Shown here: positions 50,882-61,986 of the stretch, piece after piece | Numbering within the stretch: position 1 is the first letter of the stretch | Layout: every line of letters begins with the position of its first letter | Assembly (NCBI RefSeq): GCF_900078685.2 | Contig: NZ_LT546166.1 | Coordinates: 2,640,388 to 2,704,387, forward strand | Reading direction: 5' to 3' | DNA length: 64,000 bases | From: Mycolicibacter icosiumassiliensis | GTDB lineage: Bacteria > Actinomycetota > Actinomycetes > Mycobacteriales > Mycobacteriaceae | Made by a program: the position numbers and the translations under genes | Notes under the pieces: model-generated | What the model was told of the DNA's origin: nothing | The model's database searches: none | The model's input: the letters and a program-made list of their open reading frames with translations, nothing else

Positions 50882-52791
50882 GCGCCCAGCCCCGACGCGA
50901 TCGACCGCGCGGCGAATGCCATCACCCACGCCAAGACGAACATATAGCCGAAAGCGAAGGCAGGCCATCGCCAGGAATTGGTCTCCCGGCGCATCACCGC
51001 GACGGTGGACATGCACTGCAACGCGAACATGAAATACACCATCAGCGCGATGACCGTCGGTGCGGTGAACACCTGCCGGCCGTTGTCGTCGGTCATCGAC
51101 ACCAGCGCCTGGCGTGGGGCGGCGGGGTTGGTCGCTGCCGATACCTGACCGAGCGTGGACACGAACACCTCCCGCGCCGACAGCGACCCGACCAGCGCAA
51201 TGTTGGTGCGCCAGTCGAAGCCCAGGGGTGCGAAAACCGGCTCGATTGCCCTGCCGATGCCGGCGGCGTAGCTGTGGTCCAGCACATAGGCGGCGGCGTC
51301 CGGTTGTGGCAGCGCGGCCGTCTCGGAGCCACGGGTGGGCAGATTCATCAACACCCACAGCACCAGCGATGTGGCCAAGATGACGGTTCCGGCCTTGCGC
51401 AAGAAGATCTTCGCCGCATTCCACATCGCGATGAGAACGGCGCTGGGCGACGGAAACCGATACGGCGGCAGTTCCATGGTGAACGGCAGCAGGTCGCTGC
51501 GCAGAATCGTCGACTTGAACACCGCTGCGGCCAGCAGCGCGCAGGTGCCACCGCCCAGATACAGCAAAAACATCGTGACGCCCTGGGCGCTCAAGCCCCA
51601 CCAACGCGTCTGCGGTTCCACCAGGAGCCCGACGAGCAGGGTGTAGACCGGCAGCCGCGCTGAGCACGTCATCAATGGGGCACTGATGATCGTGGCGATC
51701 CGATCACGCGAGGACGGCAGTGTGCGCGTCGCCATGATCCCGGGGATCGCGCAGGCGAACGAGGACAGCATCGCCACGAACGCGCGCCCTTCCAGTCCGG
51801 TTCTGGCCATGACGCGATCCATCAGGAACGCGGCACGGGACATGTAACCGACGTTCTCCAGCAGTGCGATCAGCATGAACAGCAACACGATCTGCGGAAT
51901 GAACTGCAACACGGTGCCGACCCCGCCGATCACCCCATCGCCGAGCACGCCGCCAAGAATGGTTCCGCCGAGGTGACTGTTGACCTGCGATCCCAGCCAG
52001 TCGAGTCCCGCGGCGATCCGATCTTGCAGTGGGGCAGCGAGGGTGAAGATGACCTGGAAGAACGCGAACATGACCGCGAAGAAGATGACGATGCCCCACA
52101 GCGGATGCAGGACCAATCCGTCGATCCGGGCGGTCCGCTGATCCCGGTGCGGGGCAACATAGTCCGCGGCGCTCAGCACCGAGGTGCCCCAGGCGTCGAG
52201 CGCCTCGGCCTCCGGCGGCGGCAGTACCGCCGGCCGCGACCAGCTGTCACGAGAACCCAACAGTGCGCGCAGGCCCTCGATGCCCGCGCCGCGGTTGGCA
52301 ATCACGGCGACGACCGGCACGCCGATCGCGGTCGTGAGGGCTTCTATGTCGACTCCGCCGTGGCGCGAACGCAATTCGTCGGTCATGGTGAGCACCAGCA
52401 GGGTGGGAAGGTCCAGGCGCAGCACTTGGCCCACCAAGGTGATCGAGCGGCGCAGCGTGGTGGCGTCGGCGACCAACACGATCGCGTCGGGGCGCCCGAT
52501 CCCGTCGATTCCGCCGGCCAACACGTCGGCAACAACCTGTTCGTCCGGACTGATCGGGTCCAGGCTGTAGGTGCCGGGCAGGTCTTCGACCGCCACGTCG
52601 ACACCACCGGCGGTCATCACTCCGACGCTGCGCCCTACCGTGACGCCCGGATAGTTGCCGGTCTTGGCGCGCAGCCCGGTCAGATGATTGAACAGACTGG
52701 TTTTGCCGGCGTTCGGGCTTCCGACCAGCGCGATCCGCTGGGCCGGCGTCACATCGACGGCAGCGGCAAGGTCATCGTGGCAGTGCGTCAT
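50878..52791 (-). CDS. feoB: Ferrous iron transporter FeoB
   Basis: 637-aa G-protein-coupled Fe(II) permease. The G1 loop GSPNAGKTSLFNHLTG is near residue 24 and the G3 motif EDLPGTYSLDP near residue 69. The G4 position reads LTMTDELRS instead of NxxD. The core has two gate motifs, FVAMLSSFACAIPGIMATRT near residue 345 and the later SARLPVYTLLVG, with at least eight transmembrane helices. The ATG overlaps the feoA stop and its own stop overlaps the NifU-like gene. FeoB is absent from M. tuberculosis. Confidence 0.94.
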   Translation of the reverse strand: MTHCHDDLAAAVDVTPAQRIALVGSPNAGKTSLFNHLTGLRAKTGNYPGVTVGRSVGVMTAGGVDVAVEDLPGTYSLDPISPDEQVVADVLAGGIDGIGRPDAIVLVADATTLRRSITLVGQVLRLDLPTLLVLTMTDELRSRHGGVDIEALTTAIGVPVVAVIANRGAGIEGLRALLGSRDSWSRPAVLPPPEAEALDAWGTSVLSAADYVAPHRDQRTARIDGLVLHPLWGIVIFFAVMFAFFQVIFTLAAPLQDRIAAGLDWLGSQVNSHLGGTILGGVLGDGVIGGVGTVLQFIPQIVLLFMLIALLENVGYMSRAAFLMDRVMARTGLEGRAFVAMLSSFACAIPGIMATRTLPSSRDRIATIISAPLMTCSARLPVYTLLVGLLVEPQTRWWGLSAQGVTMFLLYLGGGTCALLAAAVFKSTILRSDLLPFTMELPPYRFPSPSAVLIAMWNAAKIFLRKAGTVILATSLVLWVLMNLPTRGSETAALPQPDAAAYVLDHSYAAGIGRAIEPVFAPLGFDWRTNIALVGSLSAREVFVSTLGQVSAATNPAAPRQALVSMTDDNGRQVFTAPTVIALMVYFMFALQCMSTVAVMRRETNSWRWPAFAFGYMFVLAWVMAFAARSIASGLGA

Positions 52792-53078
52792 GGCCGACCA
52801 TCACAGACGCCGTCGATCTCGATCAGCTGGGCTTCCCGGCGGCGCAGACACAGTTCGGTGTCTTGCACGCGATAGATGGTGGGATCGCCCAGCGGTGCCC
52901 GGCGGACCACGTCGACGCGGGTGGACGGACGGAATCCGAGCTGGCGCAGTCGGTTTGCCACCGCCTGCGGGGCGTGCGGTGCGGCACCGGTGATGGTGGC
53001 CCGCTGGCCCGGCACCAAGTCGGCGAGCACGGCCGCCGATTCGGTTTCCTGCGACGATCGCCGGCGCCACCTGCGCAT
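52788..53078 (-). CDS. feoA: FeoA, SH3-like ferrous transport accessory protein
   Basis: 96-aa cytoplasmic protein with the SH3-like FeoA core (LRQLGFRPSTRVDVVRRAPL then GDPTIYRVQDTELCLRRREA, about residues 43-84). It modulates FeoB. First gene of a three-gene operon with 4-nt overlaps at both junctions. A perfect 10-bp palindrome, CTAACGTTAG (53087-53096), lies just upstream of the start and may be an operator. Confidence 0.9.
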   Translation of the reverse strand: MRRWRRRSSQETESAAVLADLVPGQRATITGAAPHAPQAVANRLRQLGFRPSTRVDVVRRAPLGDPTIYRVQDTELCLRRREAQLIEIDGVCDGRP

Positions 53079-53086
53079 CAGATGCC

Positions 53087-53096
53087 CTAACGTTAG
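53087..53096. promoter_or_regulatory. Palindrome CTAACGTTAG at the feo promoter
   Basis: Perfect 10-bp palindrome 8 nt upstream of the feoA ATG on the minus strand. It does not match the IdeR consensus well. It could be an operator or a chance palindrome. Confidence 0.3.
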
Positions 53097-53160
53097 ATCA
53101 GCTTACTGCCTGAAAGGTACGCCTGATTCACCGATCACGCGTGCGGCCCCGTCGCCGCGA

Positions 53161-53922
53161 TCAGCCGATGGCCACCGGTTCAGCCGGGTCGCGCTCGTGG
53201 GTTTCCGGGCCGGCCCCGGGCTGGTGCGCGCGGTGGGAGCGCACCTCGTAGACCAGCAGTGCCACCCCGACCGCGGCGGTGCATGCCGAGACCGCGAACA
53301 GCAGCGGGCTCACCTCACCGGTCAGGGCGTCGCCGAGCACCACCACCGCGGCCGTGCCCGGCAGCAGACCGACCAGGGTGGCCACCGTGTAGGGCACCAG
53401 CCGCACTGCCGAGGCGCCGGCGGCGTAGTTGATCACCGAGAACGGGATCGCCGGAATCAACCGCAGTGAGATCACCGCCGGCCACCCACGCTGACGAAGG
53501 CGGGCGTCGAGCGAGTCGAGCCGCGGATGACGCACCACCCGGCTCACCTGCCAACCGAACACCCGCATCAGGACCAGCACACCCACGGCGCTCAGCGCAC
53601 TGGCCACCACCGCCAGCAGAACGCCCAGCCACGGGCCGAACAGCAGACCGGCGGCCAGCGTGAACGCGGTCCGCGGGAAGGGGAACACCGTGACGACGGT
53701 GTGCGCCACCAGAAACGCCACCGGAAACCACGGGCCCAACGTCTGCGCCCAGTCCCGCAGCTGCACGGCCGAGGGAACGGGGACCAGCAGGGCCAGCGCG
53801 ACCACGCTCAGGATGACCGCCGTGGTCAACGCCAGCCGCCGGAGCGCCACCTGGCGCGCGGTGGCGATGAATGCCGGCCAGGCAGCACGTAGTACTTGCC
53901 GGATTCGGCTGGCGGCGGGCAT
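53161..53922 (-). CDS. TVP38/TMEM64 family membrane protein
   Basis: 253-aa protein with about six hydrophobic helices and the VTT (SNARE-associated, DedA-like) core. FPFPRTAFTLAAGLLFGPWL near residues 80-99 and the ISLRLIPAIPFSVINYAAG segment near residues 150-168 are the family signatures. Equivalent to Rv1491c, divergent from mutA. ATG 53922 was chosen; upstream codons to 54039 are low-quality extension. Probably a membrane lipid-handling protein. Confidence 0.88.
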   Translation of the reverse strand: MPAASRIRQVLRAAWPAFIATARQVALRRLALTTAVILSVVALALLVPVPSAVQLRDWAQTLGPWFPVAFLVAHTVVTVFPFPRTAFTLAAGLLFGPWLGVLLAVVASALSAVGVLVLMRVFGWQVSRVVRHPRLDSLDARLRQRGWPAVISLRLIPAIPFSVINYAAGASAVRLVPYTVATLVGLLPGTAAVVVLGDALTGEVSPLLFAVSACTAAVGVALLVYEVRSHRAHQPGAGPETHERDPAEPVAIG

Positions 53923-54062
53923 CACGGCACTCAAGAGTACGGGCCGGGGATGAACACTTCGCGTCACGCAGACGGAGTTTCTTCGCTCGGCACACCTCAC
54001 CCGTGTCGGCCGATCGGCATCATTTAGCCTGGTTGACACATATCGGGTAGCGCTTCAACAGC

Positions 54063-54074
54063 TACTCGCGAGTA
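54063..54074. promoter_or_regulatory. Perfect palindrome TACTCGCGAGTA upstream of mutA
   Basis: A 12-bp perfect palindrome ends 16 nt before the mutA GTG, just upstream of the ribosome site AGGAG. A TTGACA hexamer lies 26-31 nt further upstream. Size and place suit a TetR-type operator. The regulator is unknown. Confidence 0.45.
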
Positions 54075-54090
54075 ACCACAGGAGTCGCCG

Positions 54091-55998
54091 GTGTCCATCG
54101 ACGTGTCCGCCGAACCCGCCGGCATGGAGCAGGCCCGAGCCCGCTGGCGTGCCGCCGTGGCCGGGGTGCTGGCCAAGAGCGCGCGCCGCGAGCCGGCCGA
54201 TATCGACGCCGAGACCGGCGGTGAGCCCGAGCGGCTGCTGGACACCCCCGTCGAGGGGTTGGCGGGGCAGGGCGGGTTCGCTATCCGGCCGCTCTACACC
54301 GCGTTGGACGCGCTGCCGGAGCCTCCGTTGCCGGGCCAGTGGCCCTACGTGCGCGGTGCCGACGCCCGGCGTGATGTCAACACCGGCTGGAAGGTCGCTG
54401 AGGTCTTTCCCATCGGCGGGCAGGGATCGGCCGCCGACGCCAATGGCGCCGTACTGAGTGCCCTGACCGACGGAGTCAGTGCGCTGACCCTGCGGGTCGG
54501 AGACGCGGGCGTGCCGGCCGCGGAGCTGAGGCAAGTCTTCGACGACGTGTACCTGGACCTGGTTCCGGTGCTGCTCGACGGCGCGGGTGCCGGCGACTAC
54601 ACCACCGCCGCCGAGACCATGCTGGCGTTGGTCGACGCGCTCGACTCGGAAAACCGCGCCAACCTGTCGGTCGATCTGGGCGCCGACCCGCTGACCGCGC
54701 CGCTGGCGGACCGTCCGGCACCGTCGCTCGACGAGGTGATCGCGGTGGCGTCGCGGGCCGTCGGCCATCAGGGAGTGCGGGCCATCGCCGTCAACGGTCC
54801 GGCCCTGCACAACCTGGGCGCCGGTGCGTCAGGGGAGCTGGCGGCCGGACTCGCCGCGGCCGTGGCCTACCTGCGCCTGCTCACCGAGTCCGGCCTGTCG
54901 GTGGCCGACGCCGCCCGCCAGATCAGTTTCCGGATCGCCGCCGACGACGACCAATTCATCACGATCGCCAAGATCCGGGCAGCGCGCCAACTCTGGGCGC
55001 GGGTCACCGAGGTGGCCGGGGCACCAGCAGCCGGCGCCGCCGTCGTCCATGCCGAGACGTCCCTGGCGATGATGACGCAGCGTGACCCGTGGGTGAACAT
55101 GCTGCGTACCACGCTGGCCGCCTTCGGCGCCGGTGTCGGTGGGGCGGACACCGTGCTGGTGTGGCCGTTCGACACGGTGATTCCGGGCGGGCAGCCCGGC
55201 ACCTCGACAACGTTCTCGCGGCGGATCGCCCGCAACACCCAACTGCTGCTGCTGGAGGAGTCGCACCTGGGCCAGGTGCTGGACCCGGCCGGCGGCTCCT
55301 GGTTCGTCGAAGACCTCACCGAACAGTTGGCGCGGCAGGCCTGGCGCCAGTTCCAGGAGATCGAAGCACTCGGAGGATTCGAGGCCGCCCGCGAACACAT
55401 CGGCGAGCGGATCGCCGAGGTTGCCGCCGCCCGGGCCGAGGACATCGCACATCGGCGCAGCGCGATCACCGGGGTCAACGAGTACCCGAACCTCGATGAG
55501 CCGCCGTTGCCGCCGTCCGCGACGCAGAATGCCCCGGCCGGAGTGCGGCGCTACGCGGCGCAGTTCGAGACGTTGCGTGACCGCTCCGACGCGTACCTGG
55601 CGCGCACCGGTGCCCGGCCGCAGGTGTTGCTGCTGCCGCTGGGGCCGATCGCTGAACACAACATTCGGACCACCTTCGCCGCCAACCTGCTGGCCTCCGG
55701 CGGCATCGCGGTCATCAATCCCGGCACACTGGACGCCGAGCAGGTGGCCGCCGCGGTCGCAGCGGCAGGCTCACCCGATGCGGTGGTGCTGTGCGGCGGC
55801 GATGCCCGCTACGGCGCCGAAGCGGCCGCGGTCATCGGGGCGGCTCGTACCGCCGGAGTCGACCGGGTCTACCTGGCGGGTCCGGCGAAGGCCTTGGCAG
55901 GCAACACGGACACCGATCCGAAGCCGGACGACTACCTGACCATGAAAATCGATGCGGTGCAGGCGCTGTCGGACTTACTGACCCGATTGGGGGCCTGA
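54091..55998 (+). CDS. mutA: Methylmalonyl-CoA mutase small subunit
   Basis: Non-catalytic beta subunit of the B12-dependent mutase that interconverts methylmalonyl-CoA and succinyl-CoA. It links propionate and cholesterol breakdown to the TCA cycle, and supplies methylmalonyl units for methyl-branched lipids. The 635-aa product contains [20 protein letters not shown] near residue 85, a TIM-barrel region ([20 protein letters not shown]) and a degenerate C-terminal B12-like domain lacking the DxHxxG cobalamin motif. GTG start with AGGAG. mutB starts 5 nt after the stop. Confidence 0.95.
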   Translation: MSIDVSAEPAGMEQARARWRAAVAGVLAKSARREPADIDAETGGEPERLLDTPVEGLAGQGGFAIRPLYTALDALPEPPLPGQWPYVRGADARRDVNTGWKVAEVFPIGGQGSAADANGAVLSALTDGVSALTLRVGDAGVPAAELRQVFDDVYLDLVPVLLDGAGAGDYTTAAETMLALVDALDSENRANLSVDLGADPLTAPLADRPAPSLDEVIAVASRAVGHQGVRAIAVNGPALHNLGAGASGELAAGLAAAVAYLRLLTESGLSVADAARQISFRIAADDDQFITIAKIRAARQLWARVTEVAGAPAAGAAVVHAETSLAMMTQRDPWVNMLRTTLAAFGAGVGGADTVLVWPFDTVIPGGQPGTSTTFSRRIARNTQLLLLEESHLGQVLDPAGGSWFVEDLTEQLARQAWRQFQEIEALGGFEAAREHIGERIAEVAAARAEDIAHRRSAITGVNEYPNLDEPPLPPSATQNAPAGVRRYAAQFETLRDRSDAYLARTGARPQVLLLPLGPIAEHNIRTTFAANLLASGGIAVINPGTLDAEQVAAAVAAAGSPDAVVLCGGDARYGAEAAAVIGAARTAGVDRVYLAGPAKALAGNTDTDPKPDDYLTMKIDAVQALSDLLTRLGA

Positions 55999-56003
55999 AA
56001 GCC

Positions 56004-58292
<2,289 letters not shown>

Positions 58293-59282
58293 ATGGCCGA
58301 CAACCTGTCTGACACCGTTGCCGAGTTGGCGGCGGCGGTGCGCTCCGGCGACCGCTCGGTGCTGCCCCGGGCCATCACCCTGGTCGAGTCCACCCGCGCC
58401 GACCATCGTCAGCAGGCGCAGGAACTGCTGTTGGCGCTGTTGCCGGACGCCGGCGGGGCTCGGCGGGTGGGCATCACCGGCGTTCCCGGTGTGGGCAAGT
58501 CGACCACCATCGAGGCCCTCGGAATGCACCTCATCGAGCAAGGCCATCGGGTCGCAGTGCTGGCGGTCGACCCGTCCTCGACGCGCACCGGTGGTTCGAT
58601 CCTGGGGGACAAGACCCGGATGCAGCGGTTGGGGACGCACGAACGCGCCTACATCCGGCCCTCGCCCACGTCGGGCACCCTGGGCGGGGTCGCCAAGGCC
58701 ACCCGCGAGACAGTGGTACTGCTGGAGGCCGCCGGCTTCGATGTGATCCTGATCGAGACCGTCGGCGTCGGCCAGTCCGAGGTCACGGTCGCAGGCATGG
58801 TCGACACCTTCGTCTTCTTGACACTGGCGCGCACCGGCGACCAGTTGCAGGGCATCAAGAAGGGTGTGCTGGAACTGGCCGACATCGTGGTGGTCAACAA
58901 GGCCGACGGCCACCACCTCGCCGAGGCGCGCCTGGCCGCGCGGGAATTGTCGACCGCGATCCGACTCATCTACCCCCGCGAAACACTCTGGCGACCACCG
59001 GTTTTGACGATGAGTGCCATCGAGGGCACCGGGCTGTCGGAATTCTGGGACACCGTGGAGCGGCATCGGCAGACGCTGATCGATGCCGGCGAGTTCGATG
59101 CCCGGCGACGGGCACAACAGGTGGACTGGACCCGCCAGCTGGTGCGCGACGCCGTGCTCGAACGCGCCCTGTCGGACCCGGCGGTGCGGGAAGTGCGCAC
59201 CGAGGTGGAACAGCAGGTACTGCGCGGGGAACTGACTCCTGCGCTGGCCGCCCAGCGAATCCTTGGGGCCATCTGGAATTAG
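58293..59282 (+). CDS. meaB: MeaB, GTPase chaperone of methylmalonyl-CoA mutase
   Basis: 329-aa G3E GTPase (ArgK/MeaB) that protects and reloads cobalamin in MutAB. P-loop GVPGVGKSTTIEAL is near residue 63. Further motifs are AVDPSSTRTGGSILGDKTRM near residue 93, ETVGVGQSE and the base-recognition motif VVNKADG. In M. tuberculosis the mazEF4 toxin-antitoxin genes lie between mutB and meaB; here the two genes touch. Confidence 0.96.
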   Translation: MADNLSDTVAELAAAVRSGDRSVLPRAITLVESTRADHRQQAQELLLALLPDAGGARRVGITGVPGVGKSTTIEALGMHLIEQGHRVAVLAVDPSSTRTGGSILGDKTRMQRLGTHERAYIRPSPTSGTLGGVAKATRETVVLLEAAGFDVILIETVGVGQSEVTVAGMVDTFVFLTLARTGDQLQGIKKGVLELADIVVVNKADGHHLAEARLAARELSTAIRLIYPRETLWRPPVLTMSAIEGTGLSEFWDTVERHRQTLIDAGEFDARRRAQQVDWTRQLVRDAVLERALSDPAVREVRTEVEQQVLRGELTPALAAQRILGAIWN

Positions 59283-59329
59283 TGGCACGCGCGTGCGGTA
59301 ATCCGACTTATGTCTGCCGGTCGGCGCGG

Positions 59330-59342
59330 TAGATTCCCAAGC
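59330..59342 (+). promoter_or_regulatory. Leaderless -10 element for the lipL-like gene
   Basis: TAGATT at 59330-59335 is 7 nt before ATG 59343. This spacing suggests a leaderless transcript for the gene, independent of the mut operon. Confidence 0.4.
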
Positions 59343-60608
59343 ATGACGCAGCATCTCAACGTTCGCCGGTCAGGGCTTCCGGCGAACGTGCACGGCGCGG
59401 CCGACCCCAACTTCGCCTGTGCTGTGCGCGCCTTCGCCGCGATGTTCCCGGGCCGCCGCTACGGCGGCGGGGCGCTGGCGATCTACCTCGATGGTGAGCC
59501 CGTGGTGGACGTGTGGACCGGGTGGTCGGACCGGGCAGGACGGGTGCCGTGGTCGGCCGACACCGGAGCCATGGTTTTCTCGGCGACCAAAGGAGCGGCC
59601 TCGACGGTCATCCATCGGCTCGTCGACCGGGGCCTGCTCGACTACGACGTGCCGGTGGCGCAGTACTGGCCGGAATTCGGAGCGAACGGCAAAGCCGCGA
59701 TCACCGTCCGCGAGCTGTTGGGACACCGGGCAGGGCTGACCCACCTCAACGGCGCCAGCAGGTCCGACCTGCTGGACCACATGACGATGGAAGCCCGGAT
59801 GGCCGCCGCGGCGCCGGGACCCGAGCGCGGCAAACCCGCCTATCACGCGCTGACCTACGGCTGGCTGGTGTCCGGGCTGGCCCGGGCCGTCACCGGCGTC
59901 GGCATGCGTGCGCTGTTCCGCACGGAGCTGGCCGAGCCGTTGGGTGTCGACGGACTGCACTTGGGCCGGCCTCCCGCCGACGCTCCCACCGTCGCCGCGG
60001 AGATCATCATGCCCCAGCGCAGCCGGCGGAACGCGGTAGTGGACCTGCTGGCGCCCAGGGCTGCCGCGGCGCTGCGGTACGGCGGACTCGGTGCCTTCTA
60101 CTTCCCGGGGGTGATGGACACCGTCCGCGGCGGCATCCCGTTCCTGGACACCGAGGCCGCTGCTCTCAACGGGGTGGCCACCGCCCGTGGGCTGGCCCGC
60201 CTCTACGGCGCACTGGCCAACGGCGGACAGCTCAACGGCACCCAGCTTCTGTCGCGCCGGATCGTGGCGGGCCTGACCGGTCCGCACAGCATCGAGATGG
60301 ACCGCACCATCGGGGTTCCGTTGGCCTTCCACCTGGGTTATCACGCAATCCCGTTCGGGCCGGTGCTGCCGGGATTTGGCCATGTCGGCCTGGGTGGTTC
60401 CCTGGGCTGGGCGGATCCGGCCTCCGGGCTGGCGATCGGCTTCGTGCACAACCGGCTGCTGACCCCATTCGTGGCGGTCGATCACGCCGGATTCGTCGGA
60501 ACGGCCGCCCTGATCCGCCGGGGAGTGGCCCGAGGACGCCGGCGCGGCTACACCCCGATCCCGCAGCTGGGGGAGCCGTTCGCCGCGCTGGATGCCGCCA
60601 CCGGCTAG
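59343..60608 (+). CDS. lipL: Serine-beta-lactamase-like esterase (LipL-type)
   Basis: 421-aa class C beta-lactamase-fold hydrolase. The SxxK nucleophile motif is in MVFSATKGAASTV near residue 80, the Tyr region in ALTYGWLVSGLA near residue 170, and the third motif region in GFGHVGLGGSLGWADP near residue 345. M. tuberculosis Rv1497 (LipL) is the counterpart in place. It has been described as an esterase with weak beta-lactamase activity. No signal peptide is evident. ATG 59343 is preferred over the upstream in-frame start at 59310. Confidence 0.9.
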   Translation: MTQHLNVRRSGLPANVHGAADPNFACAVRAFAAMFPGRRYGGGALAIYLDGEPVVDVWTGWSDRAGRVPWSADTGAMVFSATKGAASTVIHRLVDRGLLDYDVPVAQYWPEFGANGKAAITVRELLGHRAGLTHLNGASRSDLLDHMTMEARMAAAAPGPERGKPAYHALTYGWLVSGLARAVTGVGMRALFRTELAEPLGVDGLHLGRPPADAPTVAAEIIMPQRSRRNAVVDLLAPRAAAALRYGGLGAFYFPGVMDTVRGGIPFLDTEAAALNGVATARGLARLYGALANGGQLNGTQLLSRRIVAGLTGPHSIEMDRTIGVPLAFHLGYHAIPFGPVLPGFGHVGLGGSLGWADPASGLAIGFVHNRLLTPFVAVDHAGFVGTAALIRRGVARGRRRGYTPIPQLGEPFAALDAATG

Positions 60609-60659
60609 TGATCTTCTGCTTCCCGCTGCGCCGCTGTGCTGATGGCGGCGACCCGCTTC

Positions 60660-60676
60660 ACCCGGCTCCGCCGGGT
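60660..60676 (+). terminator. Hairpin after the lipL-like gene
   Basis: ACCCGGC-tcc-GCCGGGT, a perfect 7-bp GC-rich stem with a 3-nt loop, located 52 nt after the stop and before the next promoter. A probable intrinsic terminator without T tract. Confidence 0.5.
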
Positions 60677-60689
60677 TCGCGATCGCCGC

Positions 60690-60701
60690 TAAGGTTGCCG
60701 G
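60690..60701 (+). promoter_or_regulatory. Leaderless -10 element for the thioesterase gene
   Basis: TAAGGT at 60690-60695 stands 6 nt before GTG 60702, the leaderless spacing. It marks the start of the lipid cluster transcript. Confidence 0.45.
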
Positions 60702-61418
60702 GTGACTGACCGTACGCCGAAGCTCTACATCTTCCCGCATGCCGGCGGATCGCCGCAGTACTACGTTCCGTTCTCCAAGACCTTCACCACCGACGTCAAG
60801 CGCATCGGGGTCCAGTACCCGGGCAAGGGCGGAACCCACGACCTCGGCGCCTTCACCAGCATCGAAGAACTCGCCGACCAGGTCTGCAAGACAGTCGCGC
60901 CGCCGAGCCCGGCAGACGGGCCGGTCGCCTTCTTCGGTCACAGCATGGGTGCGCTGTTGGCCTTCGAGGTGGCACGCCGATTCGAGGCGGACGGACATCG
61001 GATTGCCGCACTATTCGTGTCGGCGGCAGGTGCGCCGGGTCGAGCCGGCTACGACAACATCCCCGAGTCCGATCGCGGCCTGCTGGACGCCGTCAGCACC
61101 ATGACCGGAGTCAACCCCGAATTCCTGGAGAACGAGGAGTTCGCGGCCAAGATTCTGCCGACTCTTCGTGGCCTGAAGGCCATCGCGAACTATGACTGCC
61201 CGCCCGAGGCGCGTGTGTCGTGCCCCATATTTGCGTTCCATGGTGACGAAGATGACGTCGCCACCGATGAAAAGGTGGGGCCTTGGGCGGAGCGTACCAC
61301 CGCCGAATTCAGCGCAAGGGTGTTCACCGCTCCCGGCCACCACTTCTACCTCACCGAACACCTCCCGGAACTGGTCGGCGATATCGAAAAGAAGATCGCG
61401 CAGTACTGCCAGAGATGA
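60702..61418 (+). CDS. Type II thioesterase (TesA-like)
   Basis: 238-aa alpha/beta hydrolase of the kind that edits or releases acyl chains from PKS/NRPS carrier domains. Oxyanion/N-terminal motif LYIFPHAGGSPQYYVPFSK is near residue 10. The nucleophile is in FFGHSMGALLAFEVARRF near residue 85, the Asp in AFHGDEDDVATDE and the His in APGHHFYLTEHLP. It closely resembles M. tuberculosis TesA, which works with the phthiocerol PKSs. The FAAL and PKS genes downstream support a shared lipid pathway. Confidence 0.93.
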   Translation: MTDRTPKLYIFPHAGGSPQYYVPFSKTFTTDVKRIGVQYPGKGGTHDLGAFTSIEELADQVCKTVAPPSPADGPVAFFGHSMGALLAFEVARRFEADGHRIAALFVSAAGAPGRAGYDNIPESDRGLLDAVSTMTGVNPEFLENEEFAAKILPTLRGLKAIANYDCPPEARVSCPIFAFHGDEDDVATDEKVGPWAERTTAEFSARVFTAPGHHFYLTEHLPELVGDIEKKIAQYCQR

Positions 61419-61986
61419 CGTGCCCGGCCCGGTCCGGAATATGAATCGGCACTTGGTGCCGAAGTTACTCGTGATGCGCGCCAATGACTTCTCCGCTACT
61501 ATGGCGGACCTGCTGCGTTTGCGCTGTACGCGGGCCATAAATTGCCTGTCAGCAGCGCGTCCGTGGTAGCCTCCGCGGGAGGGAAACACCTGGGATGTCG
61601 GGGTCCAAGGAGTTTTAGCGCAGGTTCCAAACATCCAGAAGGGGTACCCCGTGTCGTTGGTCGAATCATCCGCACCGGCCGTGTCGGCCGGGCGATCTCG
61701 GCGCTCGCAGCACCCCGCCCCCGTCTTTACCCGGCACGGCGAGCAACCGACGTGCGCTGAGGCTGACGTATTCAGCTGAGCAACTCAGCTAGGGATGCCC
61801 GCTAGACCTGATCGCGCGGGGTAACCCATCCCAAATGTCGCTAATCCAATTGCATACCTCCGCTGTGCAGGGACCTTGCGCAGCGAAGCCGTCAGCTCGG
61901 ACAGCAATCGCAACGACTCTCGACGGAGCCGAAATACTCAGCAGGTGAGGTCCACGGACTTGACAGCACAAGGAGAAGACAACGCA
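61419..61986 (+). other. 568-nt region before the FAAL gene
   Basis: No full gene. It holds a 42-codon ORF (61651-61779) with a good ribosome site, and a short hairpin overlapping its stop (AGCTGAG-CAA-CTCAGCT, 61774-61790). The rest shows no coding pattern. A promoter for the FAAL is expected here but could not be placed. Confidence 0.5.
61651..61779 (+). CDS. Possible small protein or gene remnant
   Basis: 42 codons from GTG 61651, with AAGGGG about 7 nt upstream, beginning VSLVESSAPAVSAGRSRRSQ and ending at a hairpin. It reads like the N-terminus of a longer gene whose body has been lost, or a genuine small protein. I do not recognise it. Confidence 0.35.
   Translation: MSLVESSAPAVSAGRSRRSQHPAPVFTRHGEQPTCAEADVFS

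Noticed and set aside
50882..51667. N-terminal extension of the NifU-like frame to 51667
   Set aside because: That stretch is opposite in frame to FeoB coding sequence, low-complexity and has no motif; the ATG overlapping the feoB stop explains the gene.
53080..53110. IdeR box at the feo promoter
   Set aside because: Best alignments to the consensus reached only about half of the positions; only the short palindrome is reported.
53923..54090. Cobalamin riboswitch upstream of mutAB
   Set aside because: The B12 box and surrounding conserved helices are not visible in this 168-nt stretch.
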